DNA of 64,000 bases from Alphaproteobacteria bacterium UBA6178 (lineage in GTDB: Bacteria > Pseudomonadota > Alphaproteobacteria > Rickettsiales > UBA3002), in the NCBI GenBank assembly GCA_002422205.1, contig DITS01000009.1:108137-172136 (forward strand). Direction: 5' to 3'. The notes below the pieces were generated by a model. The model did not search any database, was not told where the DNA came from, and was given only the letters and a program-made list of their open reading frames with translations. This document shows, in pieces, positions 37,535 through 45,177 of this stretch. Positions within the stretch are counted from its first letter, which is position 1; every line of letters begins with the position of its first letter. The translations under genes and the position numbers were made by a program.

Positions 37535-38404
37535 ATGACTCAAGCAGATAAATTCCCCACCCATATCGATCTGACATGGCCAACATTGCTTGCACTTAAG
37601 CAGCTTGGCGGGTCTGGGACGATTGAGGAAATCTTTGACAAGATGGTTGAGATCCAACAATTCCCCGAGTCAATCCAGCAAGTGCCTGCTTCGCGTGGCA
37701 ACCGATCTAAGCTAGAGTATCGAGCGGCATGGGCGCGCTCTTATTTGAAACTAGTGGGCGCGGTGGAGAATAGTCAGGTGGGTGTATGGTCAATTACACC
37801 CTTAGGGGAGGCGATTGCTCAGGAAGAGTTGCTGGCCAAACTGAAAGCAGTAAATCGGGATTATTATCAGAAGCGCAAAGAGGGAAAAGAAGCGGCAGTT
37901 GCCGATCAGGATGACTCGGAAGAGTCGATAGTTGACGAGCTTCTGGATGATTGGCGTGCGCAGCTGCTGAATGTGTTAAAGGCCATTGACCCCAGTGCCT
38001 TTGAGCGTTTGTGTCAGCGCGTGTTACGTGAGTCGGGTTTTACCAAGGTTGAGGTGACGGGGCGAAGCGGTGACGGTGGTATTGATGGCGTAGGCGTATT
38101 GCGTGTGAACTTGCTATCGTTTCAAGTATCCTTTCAATGCAAGCGGTATGCTGGCAGCGTTGGGTCTGGAGTAGTGAGGGACTTTCGTGGCGCAATGATT
38201 GGGCGCTGTGACAAAGGACTGATCATCTCGACTGGCTCATTCACGTCAGAGGCACGCAAAGAGGCCACCCGCGATGGAGCACCTGCCATTGATTTGATTG
38301 ATGGGGATGAGCTGTGTGACTTACTGAAACGCCTCAAATTGGGGGTTGAGACCAAACTGATCGAGCAGGTAGAGGTTACGCCCGACTGGTTTGGGGCGTT
38401 GTAA
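37535..38404 (+). CDS. mrr: Mrr-family restriction endonuclease
   Basis: 289 aa type IV restriction enzyme. Residues 1-95 form the Mrr N-terminal winged-helix domain (WPTLLALKQLGGSGTIEEIF). A charged linker (about 110-140) follows, then the Mrr catalytic domain with Asp184 in GDGGIDG and Gln201-Cys-Lys203 in FQCKRY, the QxK variant of the PD-(D/E)xK site normal for Mrr. Family members cut DNA with modified bases. It has its own ribosome binding site (GGAAGAAACAGGAGACCC region) and lies behind hsdR in the same direction. Confidence 0.95.
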   Translation: MTQADKFPTHIDLTWPTLLALKQLGGSGTIEEIFDKMVEIQQFPESIQQVPASRGNRSKLEYRAAWARSYLKLVGAVENSQVGVWSITPLGEAIAQEELLAKLKAVNRDYYQKRKEGKEAAVADQDDSEESIVDELLDDWRAQLLNVLKAIDPSAFERLCQRVLRESGFTKVEVTGRSGDGGIDGVGVLRVNLLSFQVSFQCKRYAGSVGSGVVRDFRGAMIGRCDKGLIISTGSFTSEARKEATRDGAPAIDLIDGDELCDLLKRLKLGVETKLIEQVEVTPDWFGAL

Positions 38405-38620
38405 ATAAAGCCATGAGGCCACCTTTTCCAGTTAACACTATGTAAGATAAAAGCTTTATTTTTATGGCCACTTTTCTTGGAGGCTTGTATAGCTTGTTAA
38501 CTAGGTGTTTAGGGGACACACCGTTTTCTAAAAACGCTCTTAATCCAAGATTTTTTTTTTATACGCTTGGTAATAAAATGTTCACAATATATTGCTATAA
38601 TTAGCATGAGGGAGGCAATT

Positions 38621-38782
38621 ATGAATAACGCATACGCCTATACATCGTTAGCTTGTGCTACTAGAGATGCTCAACAAAAGTTGGCAAAACTCAAAAAAGT
38701 CGTGATTAGTAGACAAAAGAGAGATGCTGAGGATGGCTCATTAACATCTAGCAAAGCAATAAATAAAAAGAAGTCGGCTTAA
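38621..38782 (+). CDS. Small basic protein upstream of dgt
   Basis: 53 aa, lysine-rich (QQKLAKLKKVVISRQKRD), no hydrophobic stretch. The ATG has a good GGGAGGCAATT site, and a TATAAT box lies at 38596-38601. Family not recognised. It precedes the dGTPase by 45 bases on the same strand and might be its partner or inhibitor; this is only a positional guess. Confidence 0.55.
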   Translation: MNNAYAYTSLACATRDAQQKLAKLKKVVISRQKRDAEDGSLTSSKAINKKKSA

Positions 38783-38827
38783 CAGGGCTTAGTAGACATT
38801 TAATCTCAGTAACATATAGTTGCGCTT

Positions 38828-40213
38828 ATGAGCGCAAACAAACTTTACAGTGATGCGGATTGGCAGAGAGTATTCCTTGCTCCAGAATCTCTTAATGAGC
38901 CATACAGGACGCCAGCTAGAAAAGATTATGCACGCATTATACATTCGCCATGCTTTAGGCGTTTGCAGGGTAAGACTCAATTGTATCAAGGCTATGAGTC
39001 TGATTTTTTTCGCAATCGACTTACTCATTCATTGGAAGTTGCACAAATCTCTAAAGGGATAGCAATCAAGCTTAATTACGAGCATAAAGAGCTATCGTCC
39101 AACCCAATAGATCTTGATGTAGCAGAAGCGGCAGGGCTTATCCATGATTTGGGGCATCCCCCTTTTGGACATAATGGTGAGGATGCTTTAGATGAATGTA
39201 TGATGAAGCTGGGGGGATTTGAAGGAAATGCCCAAACTTTGCGAATGCTTGCTCGGTTAGAGAAAAAAGAACTGAATTGCCCTAAAATAGTGAACGGCGT
39301 TGATCAAAGGTCGGGTCTCAATCTATGCTATCGTACGCTCGCTTCCGCGCTTAAATACGATAAAAAGATTCCTTTGATAAGGAATAAAAGATCAAAACCT
39401 ACAAAAGGATATTACATCTCTGAAGAAGAGATCGTATCAAAAATTAAGAGTCATGTTGCACCTTCTTTGTCGGATGATCAGGGTTTTAAAACCCTTGAAT
39501 GTCAAATTATGGATTTGGCAGATGATATTGCGTACTCAACATATGACTTAGAAGATTCTTTTAAGGCAGGTTTTTTGTCGCCGTTGGGACTGTACTCTAG
39601 TGCAAGTAATAACCTTTTACTCGATAGAGTGGTGAGCACTATCAAAAGGCGCACAAAGCTAAAAATAAATAACTCGGATGTATTGAAGGTATTAGATCGG
39701 GTATTTAGCTTTTTAGGAAATATCGATTCTGTAGAGCCCATGTTTGATGCAAGCGTTATATACACAGCATCTACGCGTATTAAAGAATGTGGTTACTATC
39801 GTTCTGCGTTTACTTCTGAAAGAATTAAGCAGGCTTTAGATGGAGTGGAATTTATTTATAATCCTCAGCACCCTTGTTTGAGTGAAGTGAAATTCAATAA
39901 TGAGATGTTGCTAGAAATAGAGGTGCTAAAAAATCTTACATTTGTTTCGATGATTATGTCTCCCCGACTAAAAATTGTTGAGCATCGTGGAAAGCAAATT
40001 GTTAGGGAAATTTTTGAGGCACTTTATGATCAAGCTGATGGATATTTATTTATGCCGGATGACTTTCAACAGCTTTATCGTGATATGGAGCGCGAAGAGG
40101 ACAGGGCTAGGGTCATTTGTGATTTTATAGCAGGAATGACCGATCGCTATGCATTGGAATTTTATGGCAGGCTAAAATCAGCAAGCCCAGAGAGCATCTT
40201 TAAGCCTATTTGA
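38828..40213 (+). CDS. dgt: dGTPase-like deoxynucleotide triphosphohydrolase
   Basis: 461 aa HD-domain enzyme that splits dGTP or related dNTPs into nucleoside and triphosphate. N-terminal signature YARIIHSPCFRRLQGKTQLY. Metal ligands: His67 in RLTHSLEVAQ, His106-Asp107 in IHDLGHPPFGHNGE, and the distal Asp in LADDIAYSTYDLEDS. The C-terminal family motif DFIAGMTDRYALEFY is present. dGTPases are known anti-phage effectors through dNTP depletion; here it is the last complete gene before the island end. AT-rich. A scrap of a second dgt is at 41885. Confidence 0.94.
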   Translation: MSANKLYSDADWQRVFLAPESLNEPYRTPARKDYARIIHSPCFRRLQGKTQLYQGYESDFFRNRLTHSLEVAQISKGIAIKLNYEHKELSSNPIDLDVAEAAGLIHDLGHPPFGHNGEDALDECMMKLGGFEGNAQTLRMLARLEKKELNCPKIVNGVDQRSGLNLCYRTLASALKYDKKIPLIRNKRSKPTKGYYISEEEIVSKIKSHVAPSLSDDQGFKTLECQIMDLADDIAYSTYDLEDSFKAGFLSPLGLYSSASNNLLLDRVVSTIKRRTKLKINNSDVLKVLDRVFSFLGNIDSVEPMFDASVIYTASTRIKECGYYRSAFTSERIKQALDGVEFIYNPQHPCLSEVKFNNEMLLEIEVLKNLTFVSMIMSPRLKIVEHRGKQIVREIFEALYDQADGYLFMPDDFQQLYRDMEREEDRARVICDFIAGMTDRYALEFYGRLKSASPESIFKPI

Positions 40214-40248
40214 GAAACTTGTTATTAAGTAATGCTCTCTAAGAGAAG

Positions 40249-40280
40249 GATTTGTTGGTCTTTTTGTTGGTGTATGGAAA
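40249..40280 (+). repeat. Third copy of the integrase leader motif
   Basis: GATTTGTTGGTC and TTTTTGTTGGTGTATGGAAA match the leader at 23942-23974 with a few changes, but no integrase follows. Probably the remnant of another integration. Confidence 0.6.
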
Positions 40281-40461
40281 TAGCCGCCAAGATTATTTGG
40301 TTATAAATCATGATCATAATCCATTTCGGCGTGTCCCGTAGGGTCACCAAGCACACGCTCCGATAGCGTCCAAAACAATCCAAAAATCCTTGAAAATACA
40401 ACGAAAATGTGGCAAAGCTTGTCCGTTAGGCCACAGGAATGTCCAACCACATCCGAGCGAT

Positions 40462-40514
40462 TTGTTGGTTCTTTTTGTTGGTTCCTGAGCACCAACAGAG
40501 GAAAGAACCAACAA
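40462..40514 (+). promoter_or_regulatory. Integrase-leader inverted repeat, second version
   Basis: Arms TTGTTGGTTCTTT (40462-40474) and AAAGAACCAACAA (40502-40514). Compared with the copy at 23945 the arms have changed together and still pair perfectly. Confidence 0.6.
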
Positions 40515-40577
40515 ATGAAGCTGACCAACATCCAATGTAAGAATGCTGTGTATGACCCTTCCGGCGCTGGCAACAAG
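40515..40577 (+). pseudogene. 5' stump of a second P4-type integrase
   Basis: The first 21 codons are intact and nearly the same as in the integrase at 23997 (MKLTNIQCKNAVYDPSGAG). At GGCAACAAG the homology breaks and the sequence continues in another frame as a methyltransferase 3' end. The chimeric frame stops after 31 codons. Confidence 0.9.
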
Positions 40578-40897
40578 GCGGTGGAAGCTTTGTCTATTGC
40601 GAGTTGATGGAATGGAATGAGGGCGTTGTCCAGCGCATCCGCCATGCCAAAACCTCCAAAGATTTGCAATCTATCTACAATGACATAAAAGGGTCTTCAT
40701 TCCTTCGTTATGATGTGGATATGAAGGCGTATGAAACGGATGACTTCACCGCACTGGAATTGGATGACCAGAAAAAAGCATTGTTGGCATGTTTAGAGAT
40801 GAATCATCTTTATGTGAACATCCGCGAAATTGATGACAAGGAATATGCTGTTTCCGATGAAGACAAGCAGCTAAACAAAAAATTCTATGGGAAGTAG
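40577..40897 (+). pseudogene. 3' fragment of a type III methyltransferase gene (mod)
   Basis: From the junction at 40577 the frame reads GGSFVYCELMEWNEG, a conserved C-terminal segment of type III Mod methyltransferases, and runs on for about 106 codons to FYGK. The catalytic and SAM motifs are missing. An ATG at 40604 might still start a 97-aa product. It ends 3 bases before the res-like fragment, the natural mod-res order. Confidence 0.75.
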
Positions 40898-40900
40898 GCT

Positions 40901-41941
40901 ATGTCTGAATCGATTAGCCTAAAACAGGATTATGATGCGCTAGAACGCCGTGGGATGCTTAAAAGGGACATCCCCGCGTATATTGCTGACAACATTGCTA
41001 GCGCTATTACTCTCCGTCCTTATCAAGATAGAGTATTGCAGCGCTTCTTCTTTTACATGGAAGAAGAACAGCGTCAGCGTCCCTCCCATTTGCTATTCCA
41101 CATGGCCACTGGTAGCGGAAAAACAGTGCTTATGGCCAGTCTGATTCTTCATCTTTATGCTCAAGGCTACCGAAATTTTCTGTTTTTCGTCAATTCCAGC
41201 AATATCATTGATAAAACTAAAGAGAACTTTCTGAACCCAGTTTCAAGCAAGTATCTCTTTGCACCAGATGTAACGATTAATGATAAGCGAGTGAACATTC
41301 GCGAAGTTGCCAATTTTGATGAAGCGGTGGATACAGACATCAATATCCATTTTTCTACCATTCAGGGGCTGCATACCCGCCTTCAGAATCCCAAGGAAAA
41401 CGCAGTTACGCTGGAAGACTTTGAAAACCGTAAGATTGTGCTGATTTCAGATGAAGCTCATCACATCAACACGCTAACCAAGAAGTCTTTGGGTAAAGAA
41501 GAGCAAGCAGAGGTCAATAGCTGGGAATCTACAGTCAGCAAGATATTCCAGTCTGACATGAATAATCTTTTGTTGGAATTTACGGCCACCATTGAATTAG
41601 AACATTCGGCAATCAAAGCCAAATATCATGACAAGATTCTCTATGATTATTCGTTGCGTCAGTTTCGAGAAGATGGATATTCCAAAGATGTGGAAGTGCG
41701 GCAAGCAGACCTTCCCCCGTTAGAGCGCATGTTCCAAGCTGTGATTCTGAGTCAGTATCGCCGTAAGGTTGCAGAAGCCCACGGATTGCATATTAAACCA
41801 GTGATTTTGATGAAGTCTAAGACCATAGCAGAATCCAAAGCAAATGAAGAAGCCTTTCATAACTACATTGCCGGATTGAAGGAAGTAATCAGTGATTTCA
41901 TTGCTGGCATGACTGACCGTTACCCGCATCAGGAAGTGTAG
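40901..41941 (+). pseudogene. Truncated type III restriction subunit (res) ending in a dgt scrap
   Basis: 346 codons where Res is about 900 aa or more. It begins with the SF2 helicase part: RPYQDRVLQRFF, MATGSGKTVLMASLIL and SDEAHHINT. Homology stops around residue 328. The last 17 or so residues, ISDFIAGMTDRYPHQEV, are not Res-like but match the C-terminal motif of dGTPases (DFIAGMTDRY at 41893-41923). The rest of the helicase and the endonuclease domain are gone, so it is surely inactive in restriction. Confidence 0.88.
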
Positions 41942-42767
41942 AGAACGTGCCAGTCGCAATCAACCAAAGGAGCTTATCTGCAGCATAGGGAGTAACGTCT
42001 GTATTGTTTTTTGCGAGGCGTATAATAGCGAGAAATGCGGTATAGTTATTTATGCTTTCCCCTGCTTCAAATAATCCTAATCTGTAACATATTTTGATTA
42101 TATGCGTATCGGGTTTAGGGAAGCCATCATATCCAATTTCTTTTAAGAAATCGCACGCCAAGGGAAAACCAAATCCGTCGATTTTCAAAGATAAAAGCAT
42201 TGGTAATGCAATACGTGCTTCTTCATGCTTATACAACTCACTCGCCCACGAATTGAAATCTTAAATATTCTTAAATTTTGTAACGAATTTGGCAGCAGAG
42301 ATAATGGTTTTACAATATCTTGACCATATCCCCTCTTTTCTGCCCGTTTCTATGATATTGATTGGTGCCTTAATATCCAGCAGCTTTAATTTTGTATTAA
42401 TTGTCTGAAGAACAGCTGACGATGAGGTGTACTGCTTTAATACTTTATACGGATCGAAATTTTCTAATATATGCTCGCCGATCTTTTCTAAACGTGTCTG
42501 TTGTGTTCCACCAATGACATTAGGCCGTCTCTCAGCATTTTGTGCTGAAACGAGTATTTGCTTATATAGCTCATGAAGGCATTTTGGGATTGGTCTGCTT
42601 ACTCCGGGTTTTAGATGCAGTCTGATGATGTTTATTGCTGCGTCTGGCGTATCTGCGCACTGTTTCCGTGGTGGCAGTGTATTTTGTAGCTGTGCGGCAA
42701 GCCAGTCATGGGCGAGCTTGTACACTAATTGATCGCGTTTGATAATGTAGTCTGGTTCTATTGACAT
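41898..42767 (-). pseudogene. Helix-hairpin-helix-like gene interrupted by an in-frame TAA
   Basis: From ATG 42767 (good AAGGA site) the frame runs 168 codons to TAA at 42261-42263, then continues in the same frame for more than 100 codons to 41898. Just past the stop comes DFNSWASELYKHEEARIALP, then KIDGFGFPLACDFLKEIGYD and KPDTHIIKI, a pattern like HhH DNA-glycosylase/endonuclease III folds. The end lies antisense to the dgt scrap, so the 3' end is probably lost as well. Last gene of the minus-strand operon, 26 bases after the WYL gene. Confidence 0.7.
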
Positions 42768-42793
42768 TTCGAGTCCTTTAATCTTGTTGAATC

Positions 42794-43786
42794 TCAGCTG
42801 TTACGTAAGCTGCTATGGCATAGCTCACGCATGGTTTGCAGTAGGCTATCCGGTTCTAAAATGGTGACGCTGTCGCCCCAGGTGAATAAGTGCCAGCATA
42901 ATTCGCTGAGGCCACCTGCGGTGAAGCGGACGATGATATCGCCATTATTTTGTTGCTCGATTTGTTGCGTGGGGTGGAAGTGAAAGTTCAGTACATCGCT
43001 TGCCGCTTCGGCATTAAAACGAAGCACCACGGATTGCGGCTCTTCCTGATACACTCCGAAAGAACGTGCGGCATAATCCTGTAAGGAGAAAGCGGCATCG
43101 CGTTGATAGGCGTTGCCGGTTTTTTTGGCGGAGCGAATATTGGAAAGTAACCACAGACGCCAATCCTGCATGGCAGGGCTGTAGGCCACCAGGTAGGCTT
43201 TGCGACCATAGAGGAAGCCATAGGGGTGGATGGTTTGTTTGCTGTCTTTGCCGCTGCTGCGTGCGGTGTATTCGATGCATATCTCCTGCATGCCGAGGAT
43301 GGCGTGCCGTAGCGCTGCCAGTATGTCGTTATTTAGTCGTCGTCGGGGGCCGGGCTGCAATGCCAGTCCTTCGGCTAGCGTGAGTGCCTCTAGGTCGGGT
43401 TCCATGCGGCGCAGCAGGTCGGGGCGCATCGCTCCGAGTAGCGACAGCCGCAATTGTTCGAGCTTGCCTGCCTGTTCTTGTAGCCCTTCTTTGGATAGCA
43501 GGGCGCTGGCGGTTTGCAGGGCGATCAATTGGTCGCTCGAGCAATCCAGCAAGCGTGACAGCGTGCCGGTTGGCAGACGCCAGCGTTTGGTGCGCTCCTC
43601 ATCCGGCACTTCCTCCATCTGCGGAAAGACGCGCCACAGCGCATCGCGCAGCCGCTCGGCGGTGCGGCGTGAGATGCTGAGCGCTTCCTGTATATCGGCC
43701 AGTGACAGGCCTGAGCGGGTGGCCTGCATTCTCAGAGCGAGGGTGAGTAACATCTCCGCTTTCTCATGACGTGGGCCGGTGGTCAC
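42794..43786 (-). CDS. WYL-domain transcriptional regulator
   Basis: 330 aa, starting at a GTG 3 bases after the upstream stop (a later ATG is residue 12). An N-terminal HTH (LSLADIQEALSISRRTAERL) is followed by a WYL domain at about 155-225 (ICIEYTAR, HPYGFLYGRKAYLVAY, WLLSNIRSA) and a C-terminal WCX-like extension to 330. WYL proteins sense nucleic acids or nucleotides and often control defence operons (BrxR, CapW). Here it sits fourth in the operon with the ATPase and nuclease genes and probably controls them. Confidence 0.9.
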   Translation of the reverse strand: MTTGPRHEKAEMLLTLALRMQATRSGLSLADIQEALSISRRTAERLRDALWRVFPQMEEVPDEERTKRWRLPTGTLSRLLDCSSDQLIALQTASALLSKEGLQEQAGKLEQLRLSLLGAMRPDLLRRMEPDLEALTLAEGLALQPGPRRRLNNDILAALRHAILGMQEICIEYTARSSGKDSKQTIHPYGFLYGRKAYLVAYSPAMQDWRLWLLSNIRSAKKTGNAYQRDAAFSLQDYAARSFGVYQEEPQSVVLRFNAEAASDVLNFHFHPTQQIEQQNNGDIIVRFTAGGLSELCWHLFTWGDSVTILEPDSLLQTMRELCHSSLRNS

Positions 43787-43789
43787 GAT

Positions 43790-44485
43790 TTAATATCCAT
43801 GTTCACTCAGCACCTCATCCACTGCTTCGGCACAGCTGGTGAATAGCGGTATGATGGCATTTATCAATGAGGCATGCTTATCTTTTTTATATGACTCATA
43901 GAAGTAGAGCAATGCCTCGTCACTTGTAAAGGACGATGGCAAGCCATCAAAGCCCTCTGCGCGAAGCAGCGTGTCCAAGTAAGTGTAGGTTGGCCACCAG
44001 TTACTTTGTTCTGCCATAGGAATCGGGCTTTGGAGTTTTGAAAATATTAGACTCCGTATATCCTTGTCTGCAAGATATGCAACGTCATCTTCTGGATGCC
44101 AGTAATTTTCATTTTTTGTCGCTTTCTTATCCTTTGGTGCGCGGAACCCGAATTCAATCCTAGCTTCATGACATAAGGCAATGCCAGATAATTTGGGCCA
44201 TGTTTTTCGGCGTAGGCGGATAGAAGAATGGATCTGCAGGGGCGAGTCCTTCCATTGTGTCTTGTTGCACCAGTCGCTAACTACCCAGTATCTAAGCTCT
44301 TCTTTGCTTCCGCGGTTCATATCTCTGCATTTTGACTCCAGTTGCTCTGTCAATGCGCAGAGAAACTCCCCCAGATATTTGCTCTTAATAGCGTTGCCCT
44401 GCGTGATAATAGCCAGTGCAATTTTGTAATTATCGGTGTTTTTAAATGCATTGTTGACAACCAATTCTTGTAAGACTTTGGTCAT
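43790..44485 (-). CDS. Unknown protein coupled to the nuclease
   Basis: 231 aa from ATG 44485, which overlaps the nuclease stop by 4 bases and has a strong AGAGGAGG site. Family not recognised. Mixed composition with many Trp residues (YWVVSDWCNKTQWKD, SNWWPTYTYLD), probably a globular soluble protein; the N-terminal 50 residues are helical. Such tight coupling suggests that it binds the PD-(D/E)xK protein, perhaps as a partner, inhibitor or target-recognition part. Confidence 0.7.
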   Translation of the reverse strand: MTKVLQELVVNNAFKNTDNYKIALAIITQGNAIKSKYLGEFLCALTEQLESKCRDMNRGSKEELRYWVVSDWCNKTQWKDSPLQIHSSIRLRRKTWPKLSGIALCHEARIEFGFRAPKDKKATKNENYWHPEDDVAYLADKDIRSLIFSKLQSPIPMAEQSNWWPTYTYLDTLLRAEGFDGLPSSFTSDEALLYFYESYKKDKHASLINAIIPLFTSCAEAVDEVLSEHGY

Positions 44486-45165
44486 TCGATTTCCTCCTCT
44501 GGTAATTGCCATTGCAGCACAGGAAAATTCTGCGCGACATATTCTTCAAAATCACAGAGGAAGCAGCGCAGTTTTTCGGCGCGGGTTTCCTGTATGCAGC
44601 GTGTGAGCCAGCCTTTCAGACTGGGACTGCCCTCGGTGCTGTGATAAGGTAGTGTGATCCCAATCTCCGCCCATGTTTCGGTATCAATGCTGGTGGGTGT
44701 AAGGGTCTGGCCTGTCAGGAAGACCAGCTTGTATCGCTCTGTAGCGCCGCATTGTTCCCTTAAATGATTGGAATAATCTTCGAGTTGGTTTGTTTGCTCC
44801 AATGCCCATGGTTTATTCTCGATTGCCAGCCGGAATCGATTCCGGCTTGTGAGCAATAAATCTATGCGCTGCCTACCGTTGGCTTGTACTTCGCATGTCA
44901 CTTTGACTTTCTCATCGACCGGGAAAGTGTCAAAGCCGATGGTCTCAATAAAAAGCCGGAGGAGCAGATCACCCTGCCCATGTGGGCCGAGTGGGTCGAG
45001 CAGATCACGCAGGATGGTGGAGAGTGCCATTTCGTTGCGGGCTAGATACAGCGAAAACAGATTTAACCGCCTTGCGGTGGCGCGGTCAATATCGCGTTGG
45101 GCGCGTTCAACATAGGGTAGCATACCGCTTAGCTCGGCAAAGAATTGTTCCACATTTTGTTTCAT
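44482..45165 (-). CDS. PD-(D/E)xK nuclease-superfamily protein
   Basis: 227 aa of the PDDEXK_4 type. The N-terminal part has the family pattern NLFSLYLARNEMALSTILRD followed by LLDPLGPHGQGDLLL. The nuclease core is RIDLLLTSRNRFRLAIENK, giving Asp102, Glu116 and Lys118 as the D...ExK site. Such proteins are common in defence islands; the substrate is not known. It starts 12 bases after the AAA+ gene and overlaps the next gene by 4. Confidence 0.85.
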   Translation of the reverse strand: MKQNVEQFFAELSGMLPYVERAQRDIDRATARRLNLFSLYLARNEMALSTILRDLLDPLGPHGQGDLLLRLFIETIGFDTFPVDEKVKVTCEVQANGRQRIDLLLTSRNRFRLAIENKPWALEQTNQLEDYSNHLREQCGATERYKLVFLTGQTLTPTSIDTETWAEIGITLPYHSTEGSPSLKGWLTRCIQETRAEKLRCFLCDFEEYVAQNFPVLQWQLPEEEIE

Positions 45166-45177
45166 TTTTTACTCTCT

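Larger units (their letters stand above)
23816..40350. mobile_element. tRNA-Glu genomic island carrying a defence gene cluster
   Basis: Integrative island bounded by the tRNA 3' end and its copy at 40334-40350. P4-type integrase next to the tRNA; cargo includes a second recombinase unit, a type I restriction operon with fic and a prrC-like gene, mrr and dgt. The DNA from about 29 to 40 kb is visibly richer in A+T than the flanking chromosome, strongest at 33.1-34.2 and 38.4-40.2 kb. Confidence 0.85.
40334..40577 (+). repeat. Right direct repeat: tRNA end copy, leader and integrase start
   Basis: Imperfect copy of 23816-24059 starting TCCCGTAGGGTCACCA (one G lost in the tRNA part). It marks the right end of island 1 and the left end of a second, damaged island. 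Confidence 0.85.
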
